Translations under genes and position numbers: made by a program
The notes under the pieces: generated by a model
What the model was told of the DNA's origin: nothing
Seen by the model: the letters and a program-made list of their open reading frames with translations, nothing else
Database searches by the model: none
Source of the DNA: Desulfobacterales bacterium
Lineage (GTDB): Bacteria > Desulfobacterota > Desulfobulbia > Desulfobulbales > BM004
Length of the DNA: 6,233 nt
Direction: 5' to 3'
Assembly: GCA_012974315.1 (NCBI GenBank)
Contig: JAAXQI010000188.1
Span: 1-6,233 of the forward strand
Shown here: one piece after another, positions 1-6,233 of the stretch
Numbering within the stretch: position 1 is the stretch's first letter
Layout: every line of letters starts with the position of its first letter

Positions 1-64
1 ATCCATTCAGTTCCATAAAGCAGTGGAAGAAAAAACCATCAATCGTTACAAGGAGGATATATCT

Positions 65-325
65 ATGTTTATGAAACATTCGATCTGGCTTTATAATAAT
101 TTAATTTTATTAGATGACGGTGTCCCTGCTTATACTTTTGCAAAAATACATCTTTATTGGATTGTAGTCAAAATAATGGCGCATATCGCCCATCCGGTTT
201 CTCACCCGTATTATGATGCAAAGAAGCATTTGCCAAAAGTAGAGATGGGAAAAAAGACAAGGGGGGAAAGGAAAGAAAGTTTTTTATTGGTAGCTGATGA
301 CCGAAACTTGACCGTTGCATGCTGA
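65..325 (+). CDS. Small hypothetical protein, unrecognised (86 residues from the ATG)
   Basis: I do not recognise this frame. Its best support is AGGAGG at 51-56, eight bases before the ATG at 65, which is an ideal ribosome site. The product begins MFMKHSIWLYNNLILLDDG. It has a mildly hydrophobic, aromatic-rich first half (KIHLYWIVVKIMAHIAH), then a basic stretch (about residues 56-72, rich in Lys, Arg and Glu), and ends LTVAC. No signal peptide or domain is evident. The frame is also open upstream to the window edge, with a GTG at 23. It could therefore be the tail of a longer gene, or AGGAGG could simply be Lys-Glu-Asp codons by chance. Its AT-rich composition is unlike the tam genes. It ends 15 bases short of the convergent barrel gene. 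Spurious translation is a serious alternative. Confidence 0.28.
   Translation: MFMKHSIWLYNNLILLDDGVPAYTFAKIHLYWIVVKIMAHIAHPVSHPYYDAKKHLPKVEMGKKTRGERKESFLLVADDRNLTVAC
235..287 (-). terminator. Pyrimidine-rich, G-poor tract; candidate Rho-utilisation region
   Basis: Read on the minus strand, about 55-105 bases after the barrel gene stop, this stretch is almost all C and T with a single G in its core (for example CTTTCTTTCCTTTCCCCCC). Known Rho-loading sites are C-rich, G-poor and unstructured, so this could end the tamB-tamA transcript. The composition is seen directly; the function is inference. On the plus strand it is a near-pure purine run encoding the basic part of the small hypothetical frame. 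Confidence 0.22.
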
Positions 326-333
326 TAACGGCC
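310..333 (-). terminator. Weak hairpin just past the barrel gene stop
   Basis: On the minus strand GGCCGTT and AACGGTC can pair as a seven-base-pair stem with one G-U wobble and a ten-base loop containing the palindrome GCATGC. It begins seven bases after the barrel gene's TGA. No U-run follows (the next bases are AAGTTTCGG), so it is not a classical intrinsic terminator. At best it could stabilise an mRNA 3' end or assist termination. Confidence 0.25.
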
Positions 334-340
334 TGCTCTG

Positions 341-2521
341 TCAGAATGCCATTCCCAGGCTGAAATGAAAGACCACGGAGTCTTCGTTCCATATTTCCTC
401 TGGATCGGGATTGTAGGCAACGTCGATCCTGATAGGGCCGATGGGCAGGAAATACTGAAAACCTATACCGATGCCGAACTTGAATTCACTGAAAAAATCG
501 TTAAGCGTATCATCCAGCAATTTTGATCTGTCAGTATAAGGCAGAAAGCCATTCTCCACGAGTGACCTGTTAGGGGAAACATTTCCGGCATCAATATAGA
601 GAGCTGCTGCAAAATTCTTATAAATCCTCTTGCGCAGTTCTATGGAGAAAACATTGTACCCAAGTCCGCCGAGGGGTTCATTATTGTCATCTTTTGGGCC
701 CAGCTCGGAATGGTTATAGCTTCTGACAGTACTGTCACCCCCGTTGAAGAACCGCTCGCTGATTGGAATAGATGTTTGGTCCCTGATTGGGACAATGAGG
801 CCGGTTGTGGCTCGCAGCCCGAGGATATATTCTTTTGGCAGCTCGATGAAATAGCGGCAGCCCAGGGTAATGCTCCCGAATTCTATTTCACTGCCAAGGG
901 CAGGTAGTGAAATATCAAAGCTGCTGGCAAGGCGCAACCCTTTATCAGGATAGAATATATTATCCCGGGTGTCCCATATAGCCTGGATGCCCACCGTGCC
1001 TTTATTATAATTGTCCTCGCCATCCTGCAGAGGTGTATCTTCTGTCAGGTTATAAAGCTGGGTCACCGTGTAATTGTATCCGGTGGAAAGGGTGAGGTTT
1101 TTGCTGAACTTTTTGGAAAACAGGACTGATAATCCTATTTCCTCGGAGGTATAGGAAGGTTCCTCCCTGTTTTCGTAAGAGAGGGGGATATTCATTATAA
1201 TGTCTGTTTGCATCAGCCAGGGGTCGGTGTAGCTTACGGAAAAGGTTTCCATCTTGGTGGATACCAGGCCTTCTATCCTTCCATTTCTGCCTGTACCGAA
1301 AAGGTTTTTTTCAAAGACACCGGCCCGCAGCCGGAACTTTTCGTATGATCCCCAGCCGGGCTCAACATAAAGTTCCCTGGTTGGCAATTCCTCAACCATT
1401 ATTTCAAGATCCCGGCTCCCGTCTGCATGCGGACTTGAAAGTTTTATATCGACCTTGGCAAAAAGGCCTGAATCGAAAAGTTTTCTGAAACTCTTCCTGC
1501 GTTTGGCGTTCGTATAGATATCACCCGGCTTCAACTGCAGCCTGTCCCTGATAAATGCTTCCCGCGTCCTGGTATTGCCGGAGATGATAATTTCTGAAAT
1601 TCTGACCTGTTCACCGCTGGAGATATCAGCTATCAGGTTGATCCTGCCGGGTTCATCGAGCTGCACCGTATTTATTTTAGATTCGGCATCGGCATACCCG
1701 ATAGTATCATATGCTTCTTTAAGACTTGAGCGCAGCAGCAGTTTGCGCCGGACATAATAGGATTTTCCGGTAAAATCATTTTTTATTTTTTCAATTTCCC
1801 GGGCCAGCCCAGGAATGATGTCCCCGGTCAATACAACGTCATTAATGAAATATTTTGCTCCTTCTTCTGTCTGTATGGTGATAGTTACTCCGGAACGATT
1901 TTCACTATAGGAAAGAAGTGGATTTTCCACTTTTACATCATTAAACCCCTCACCCCGATAGTAATCCCTTATTTTGCCCACCGCATTCTTTACCTCGGAC
2001 TCGATAAAGATCATATTTTGTTGCATGCCCAAAGGCCCTGATGGTTCCAGGAAAAAATCGAGCAATGTCTCTGATTGAATAGCCCTGTTTCCCTCAAAAT
2101 TTATTTTTTCAATAAAGACCCGGGGGCCTTCCTCTACTTTAAATGTTACCTGGATGAGGGTGTCTTTCTGTTCATAAGTATAGTCAACAAATGCAAAGGC
2201 AAACCCTGCCTGCAGATATCCAGATCGTATCTGGAAAGCGGCATCATCTATATCTGCTTTCCGGTAACCTCTTTGTTCAAACATCTGCAGTTCAGCAGCA
2301 GCTGTTTTTAACAGGTCTTTTTCCGAGAAATGGGTATTCCCGGTGATGGTCAGGGTATATGGCTGCTTTTTATGATTGGCCTGCAGGTCAGAATGTTTTT
2401 CTGTTGCTTCCTGTTGCTGCTGATTCGAGGCCTCCTGAGCAATATTGACTGCAGGAATCAGTGCTGACAGCAGGATGCCGATCAGTATAAGAAATATGCT
2501 TGGGGAAATAATTTTATTCAA
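341..2521 (-). CDS. tamA: Omp85-family outer-membrane barrel protein, BamA/TamA type, with four POTRA domains
   Basis: This 726-residue outer-membrane insertase-type protein has a signal peptide at about residues 1-29 (NK, then hydrophobic IFLILIGILLSALIPA). A Gln-rich, polar linker (about 30-52) leads to four POTRA-like units at about 55-130, 135-219, 224-303 and 306-379. The beta barrel runs from about 384 to 726. Barrel landmarks are NLFGTGRNG (406-414), YTDPWL (431-436), DTRDNIFYPDKGLRL (517-531), GGDSTVRSY (594-602), IDAGNV (643-648) and a last strand ending in Phe726, the usual outer-membrane targeting signal. Family members fold proteins into the outer membrane, and the TamB-like neighbour suggests a TamA role. 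Four POTRAs is between TamA (three) and BamA (five), so a BamA-like paralogue remains possible. The start is TTG: an in-frame stop lies six codons upstream, and no Met occurs before residue 80, so a later ATG would lose the signal peptide. The symbol is assigned from context and is less certain than the family. Confidence 0.93.
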   Translation of the reverse strand: MNKIISPSIFLILIGILLSALIPAVNIAQEASNQQQQEATEKHSDLQANHKKQPYTLTITGNTHFSEKDLLKTAAAELQMFEQRGYRKADIDDAAFQIRSGYLQAGFAFAFVDYTYEQKDTLIQVTFKVEEGPRVFIEKINFEGNRAIQSETLLDFFLEPSGPLGMQQNMIFIESEVKNAVGKIRDYYRGEGFNDVKVENPLLSYSENRSGVTITIQTEEGAKYFINDVVLTGDIIPGLAREIEKIKNDFTGKSYYVRRKLLLRSSLKEAYDTIGYADAESKINTVQLDEPGRINLIADISSGEQVRISEIIISGNTRTREAFIRDRLQLKPGDIYTNAKRRKSFRKLFDSGLFAKVDIKLSSPHADGSRDLEIMVEELPTRELYVEPGWGSYEKFRLRAGVFEKNLFGTGRNGRIEGLVSTKMETFSVSYTDPWLMQTDIIMNIPLSYENREEPSYTSEEIGLSVLFSKKFSKNLTLSTGYNYTVTQLYNLTEDTPLQDGEDNYNKGTVGIQAIWDTRDNIFYPDKGLRLASSFDISLPALGSEIEFGSITLGCRYFIELPKEYILGLRATTGLIVPIRDQTSIPISERFFNGGDSTVRSYNHSELGPKDDNNEPLGGLGYNVFSIELRKRIYKNFAAALYIDAGNVSPNRSLVENGFLPYTDRSKLLDDTLNDFFSEFKFGIGIGFQYFLPIGPIRIDVAYNPDPEEIWNEDSVVFHFSLGMAF
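2514..2521 (-). promoter_or_regulatory. 8-base overlap of tamB stop with tamA TTG start (probable translational coupling)
   Basis: On the minus strand the bases read TTGAATAA. TTG begins the barrel gene and TAA ends the tamB frame in a different register. The 20 bases before TTG (ending GGTATTCCGTT) contain no convincing Shine-Dalgarno sequence. I infer that ribosomes finishing tamB re-initiate at this TTG, tying barrel production to TamB production. The overlap is read directly; the coupling mechanism is inference. Confidence 0.7.
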
Positions 2522-5500
2522 AACGGAATACCAGTTTCAATCCATAATTGTAGGCATCGTATTTGTCCTTTTCAGCAGACAGATAATAAACTTTCCTTTT
2601 TCCTGGTTTCAGTTCTGAAAGCCGGAAGGATCCTTCCACTGTCTGTTCGCCGCTCTTTGTGACGCCCCTGCCATAATCGAGTTCAAAACGGTCAAGGATG
2701 GTTTCGTCACTTGCTCCCGATTCATTTTCCAGCCACTTGCTGAAAAAATCACGGCCCAGGTAGACCATGATGTTTGTTGTAGCGCTGCTCGTAGTACCTC
2801 CGGCTACATCCTCTTTGGGCGGCTGCCCGGTCAGCAGGAGCAGCAGCAGGTCATCATTTGGCAATGCCGGATTTGAACTGAGAGTGATGACCGGGTCATC
2901 TAAAGGGCCCTGGGTGACCACATTGATGTCATAGTTCAGGACTTTCGATTGAGCCAGGAGATCGAGCTGCGGCCTGTCCGGTTCCCCTTCCAGGAATCGT
3001 ACCAGGCCGGACTGGACCTGCAGCCTGCCGGATGGAAGCAGGACCCGCGAAGGATCAATATAGATTGTACCGACCAGAAACGGCAGTTCGCCCGTGCCTT
3101 TTAATGAGAGTTCCGGCCTCAGCACTCCGCGTATCAGGTTGTTGCGTATCCTGAAAGGTTCAATGGTGGTAATTTTGATATCAAAAACAGCATTTTTAAG
3201 GGGAGGGTCCGAAAAAGAAAAGAGAAAACTTACTCCTTCGGAAATCGGTTTTGCAGAAGAACCGATCTTGCTGAGAAAATCTATATTCCTGGTATAATAT
3301 CCTCCTGTAAGCCCTGTCGTGCCTTTTATAACAAGGCGTGCTAAAGGTCCGGAAACATTCAGCTGTACATCCCCCCGCATCCGCATGTCATTATTGCGGA
3401 AGAGCAGGAGGTTTTTACCTTCCGCATGCAGGTTAACCGTGACAGTTTGCTCCTCTCTGTTGATTTTGCCGCTGAGATTGATTGGAGCTCCGCCCACTTC
3501 AGCCAGCATGTTTTTCAGGGTTATTGAATGCTCATCAAAATCTCCCTGCAGATTGACCGCGGAAAGCATGGGGAAATTGAAGGTATGGCTGACTTCCCCA
3601 TCCTCAAGCGAAAAAGATCCTGTTACGGCAGGATCACGCACGGGTCCGGCCATATGAATTTTCATCCGGGTGTTGCCATCAAACCGGCGCAGCCAGGTGA
3701 GTTTTTTCTTGAGAAAGTTTAAATTTTTCAGTTCCACGGTAGCCTCGGCCGCCATGTCGCCTCCGAGTTCAGTCTTATTCTTTTGCAGGAGTTCCCTGGC
3801 AGTGAGTCCATGCTGCCAGGAACCAGATGCTTCGGCTGAATAGTCGCTTGATTTAAGGCTGGCCGAATTTAACAGTATGGATCCCCTTTCAGCAGCCAGG
3901 TCGCAGACAATATCCAGGGGTGCGTCACTATACTGTTTCAGTTTGTCGGGCGGTTCCAGTGACTGGACCTTGAGTAGAATATGTCCGAGGGGCTGTTTCC
4001 AGGAACCGGTCATCCCCATGTCAAGGACAACACTCCCTCTGCTTAAACCCAGGGGCTCTAAAAAAACTGCAATATCCTCAAGGGCGGGGAAATCGACATG
4101 TGCGTCCAGGGTCAGTTCGCTGTCCAGAAAAGGTTGAGGAACCACGGGGTCATAGGGCAGGAAACCTGTAATGGTGAGTTTGTTTCTTTCATGGGATTGC
4201 CATGCGAACTCTGAAATCTCTATGCCTTTGGATGAGTATTGAAGAGCAAAACTTCCGGTCAGCGGAAAGGGCATCCCGGCTCCGCCGGTCTCTTTTATGG
4301 ATCCTCTCAGCTGTGCATAGGGATTTTTCGGTAGTCCGGTAAAAACAGCTTCAATAACGGCCCCATGAAAAAAGTAGCGGTTGTCCATGAAATTCCCAAG
4401 CCAGCCATCACTTTCAAGGTTGCTTGCAGAAATCTCAACTGTTGCTTCTTTTCCCGGAGATTTTGCAGTTCGTATGGCAATTTCCCCCTGTCCGTCAACC
4501 TGGAAGGTCCCATTCACAGAAAAGTTTTCAGGCTTCCAGGTCCCGGTTGCTGGAGAGAGCAGTACGAGGGTGCCGGAATTGTTTGTCTGCGTCAGCCCGG
4601 TAACGGTAAATTGTATTGACTGCAACGTGCCCGGTTTTTCCTGGCTGGCCCTTAATCCCCCGTGCAGTGTAAGGGAGCCCAACTGTAACTTCTTGTAGCC
4701 AAGGTACTCACCTGAGAGGGTTATTTTGCCTTGCGTATCCTTTATGGTGCCGCTTATACGCATGTCGGCAGTAACCTGCCCGGTGAGAGGTGTTTCGCCA
4801 AATAACCCGGCCAGTTCTCCCAGGGAGCTGCTTTCAAATCTGGCTGCGAGATTGATCGGGACCGATTCAAATCCTTCCACTGTCGCAGGTATTGGAATTA
4901 TTGCCTGGTTAATAGTCAGGCTGGATTCAGATGTTACTGCAATGGCTTCATCAAGATAAACGGCCCCTTTATCCAGGGAACCTTTGATTGTCAGCGAATT
5001 GGGTTTGACGCCCCCGGGAAGTGAATTGTCCTCAACCTGGAGAAGCTGCAAAAGTGTTGAAAAATCTGTAATATCAATGGTGAATTTTGCCCTGGATCCA
5101 CCTATGGTGGAAAGCACCTTGCCTTCCTGCAGCAATGCCATGGGAAGCATTACGTCACTTAACAGAATATGGTTGTCCGGGGTCCTGGCCTCTGCTGATA
5201 CAATATTGAAAAGAGTATCGTCAAAGTTGCTGGAGAGTGAAAAAGAATCAATCCCAACTCCATGCAGCTCTCCATCACGGACATTCAAAGTAACGGTACC
5301 ATTAAGGTCTTGCTCGGATTCCAGGTTGTAAGTCAGGTCAGCCTCTCCCCTGATCTTTCCGGAAATATCCCAGCCGCTGCCCCCCAGCCGTTTCTGCAGT
5401 TCACTGATATCAAAATTGTCTGTTCGGACAAGTGCCTTTAAAAGTTTGTTTTCTATTGATCCTGTTACATTCAGTTGGCTTTCCGCAAATCCAAGATTGG

Positions 5501-6227
5501 CGGCAAACCCTGCAAGCCCGGAATGAATCTGGGCCAGGTCAATAAAACCTGTTGCCGATATTTCCTTATCCCCCACCTCAAAAGAAGCAATGGTCAGTTT
5601 TGATTCGGTATACTGCAGCAGGGATGTAAATCCTGTTTCTATTTTTGTGGCGCCATCCTGGCTGAAGCGCAAGCTGTTTACCTGCAGGTGCAGGGCATGG
5701 CCTCCATCTGCTGCAGGGCGCAGACTGGAGTCAATTTTCCGTATCTCCGCATCCCATTCTGCGTTGGTCAGAATGACACTGCCATTATGCACATCAAGGT
5801 TGGGAAGCACAGCGGGCAGAAGAAATTGTCCAGGTGCATCAGGGGACTGGTCTTGTCGCGCAGCGCTTCTGAAATCATAGCTGATTTCAGGTGAGTTTGC
5901 CGAGCAGCTAAGCCCCTTAAGAAAGGATTCGGACCCTTCTTTCAAATCCCACAGGTTATAGTTGCAGGTAATGGTGTCGGCTTTAAAACTGTAAGCTTGG
6001 GGAAATTCTTTGACAGGGTGTATGGTTATGTTTTTAAGTGTCGTTTCTGAAAAAGGATTGCCGCTGATCCCGCCAATGTTAAGGGAAATGTGCGTCCTGC
6101 TCGCGTAAAATTGAGCACCATTTTTAAGAAAATAATAGCCCAGAGACTCCCGGTTCAGGAGCGCAATAAAAAACAATAGAGCTATTGGCAGGATGACATA
6201 ACCCGTCCATTTGAAAAATTGTTTCAT
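2514..6227 (-). CDS. tamB: TamB-like translocation/assembly module protein (AsmA-like superfamily, DUF490/TamB_C domain)
   Basis: This 1237-residue protein is close to the usual TamB length (about 1250). It opens with a signal anchor: Lys2 and Lys6, then a hydrophobic helix at about residues 10-25 (VILPIALLFFIALL). A long beta-rich periplasmic region follows, with alternating polar and apolar residues and recurring G-x(2-5)-P turns. The TamB_C domain covers roughly residues 880-1237. Its hallmarks are GPLDDPVITLSSNPALPNDD then a Leu run and TGQPP (1107-1136), and a YDAYNYGLKLVFRF tail. Known TamB proteins bridge inner and outer membranes, partner an Omp85 barrel in outer-membrane protein or autotransporter assembly, and are implicated in phospholipid transport. 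It lies directly upstream of, and overlaps, a barrel gene, the reverse of the E. coli order. The ATG has only six bases before it in the window, so no ribosome site can be judged, and the frame is open to the edge, so an earlier start is possible. The family call is secure; the exact substrate is unknown. Confidence 0.93.
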   Translation of the reverse strand: MKQFFKWTGYVILPIALLFFIALLNRESLGYYFLKNGAQFYASRTHISLNIGGISGNPFSETTLKNITIHPVKEFPQAYSFKADTITCNYNLWDLKEGSESFLKGLSCSANSPEISYDFRSAARQDQSPDAPGQFLLPAVLPNLDVHNGSVILTNAEWDAEIRKIDSSLRPAADGGHALHLQVNSLRFSQDGATKIETGFTSLLQYTESKLTIASFEVGDKEISATGFIDLAQIHSGLAGFAANLGFAESQLNVTGSIENKLLKALVRTDNFDISELQKRLGGSGWDISGKIRGEADLTYNLESEQDLNGTVTLNVRDGELHGVGIDSFSLSSNFDDTLFNIVSAEARTPDNHILLSDVMLPMALLQEGKVLSTIGGSRAKFTIDITDFSTLLQLLQVEDNSLPGGVKPNSLTIKGSLDKGAVYLDEAIAVTSESSLTINQAIIPIPATVEGFESVPINLAARFESSSLGELAGLFGETPLTGQVTADMRISGTIKDTQGKITLSGEYLGYKKLQLGSLTLHGGLRASQEKPGTLQSIQFTVTGLTQTNNSGTLVLLSPATGTWKPENFSVNGTFQVDGQGEIAIRTAKSPGKEATVEISASNLESDGWLGNFMDNRYFFHGAVIEAVFTGLPKNPYAQLRGSIKETGGAGMPFPLTGSFALQYSSKGIEISEFAWQSHERNKLTITGFLPYDPVVPQPFLDSELTLDAHVDFPALEDIAVFLEPLGLSRGSVVLDMGMTGSWKQPLGHILLKVQSLEPPDKLKQYSDAPLDIVCDLAAERGSILLNSASLKSSDYSAEASGSWQHGLTARELLQKNKTELGGDMAAEATVELKNLNFLKKKLTWLRRFDGNTRMKIHMAGPVRDPAVTGSFSLEDGEVSHTFNFPMLSAVNLQGDFDEHSITLKNMLAEVGGAPINLSGKINREEQTVTVNLHAEGKNLLLFRNNDMRMRGDVQLNVSGPLARLVIKGTTGLTGGYYTRNIDFLSKIGSSAKPISEGVSFLFSFSDPPLKNAVFDIKITTIEPFRIRNNLIRGVLRPELSLKGTGELPFLVGTIYIDPSRVLLPSGRLQVQSGLVRFLEGEPDRPQLDLLAQSKVLNYDINVVTQGPLDDPVITLSSNPALPNDDLLLLLLTGQPPKEDVAGGTTSSATTNIMVYLGRDFFSKWLENESGASDETILDRFELDYGRGVTKSGEQTVEGSFRLSELKPGKRKVYYLSAEKDKYDAYNYGLKLVFRFE

Positions 6228-6233
6228 TTGAAA

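Noticed and set aside
1..95. Possible frameshifted gene tail entering from the left, with different frames ending at 74 and 92
   Set aside because: None of the three frames gives a recognisable protein end, and too little sequence is present to judge.
94..112. AT-only inverted repeat TAATAA...TTATTA with a seven-base loop
   Set aside because: It is too weak and too likely by chance in such AT-rich sequence to call an operator or terminator.
218..233. Small hairpin GCAAA...TTTGC
   Set aside because: It has a five-base stem and no U-run on either strand; within chance expectation.
168..420. Two short minus-strand frames (168-392 and 211-420) overlapping the 3' end of the barrel gene
   Set aside because: Both start inside the barrel gene in other frames. 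The barrel frame runs unbroken to a proper C-terminal Phe, so these are not needed to explain a frameshift.
716..742. VRSY as a sign that the barrel gene is decayed
   Set aside because: The frame is intact, all other barrel landmarks and the terminal Phe are present, and the key Arg is kept.
3319..3657. Plus-strand open frame of 112 codons, and similar plus-strand frames across 2514-6227
   Set aside because: They lie wholly inside the strongly supported tamB gene, have no convincing ribosome sites or recognisable domains, and look like antisense shadows.

Overview
The window holds most of a two-gene, leftward (minus-strand) operon for an outer-membrane assembly module. Upstream lies a large AsmA/TamB-type inner-membrane-anchored periplasmic protein (6227 to 2514). 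Downstream, overlapping it by 8 bases, is an Omp85-family outer-membrane barrel of the BamA/TamA type (2521 to 341). Together they fill about 94% of the sequence, and the many plus-strand open frames inside them are antisense shadows.

The organism is a diderm, Gram-negative-type bacterium: it encodes a signal peptide, POTRA domains, a 16-strand-type barrel ending in Phe and a TamB bridge. The tamB-before-tamA order, the four POTRA domains and the VRSY...ELGP form of the barrel motif are unlike the E. coli tamA-tamB pair. They resemble Omp85 proteins I recall from Desulfobacterota and some other non-gammaproteobacterial diderms. That placement is an inference from memory, not a search result.

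The left end (1-340) differs in composition: it is about 25% G+C at 61-120, against about 52% in a sample inside the barrel gene (1201-1260). It holds one small, unrecognised plus-strand frame (65-325) behind a strong AGGAGG, convergent with the barrel gene. It also has a short hairpin just past the barrel gene's stop and a pyrimidine-rich, G-poor stretch on the minus strand that could serve Rho-dependent termination.

Working model: TamB is anchored in the inner membrane by its N-terminal helix and spans the periplasm as a long beta-groove. Its conserved C-terminal domain contacts the POTRA domains of the barrel partner. In characterised systems such pairs act in outer-membrane protein or autotransporter assembly and, for TamB-like proteins, in phospholipid transport to the outer membrane. 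I see no mobile element, RNA gene or CRISPR array, and no clear evidence of a new system. The points of interest are the gene order, the non-canonical TTG start, the POTRA count and the left-end small frame.
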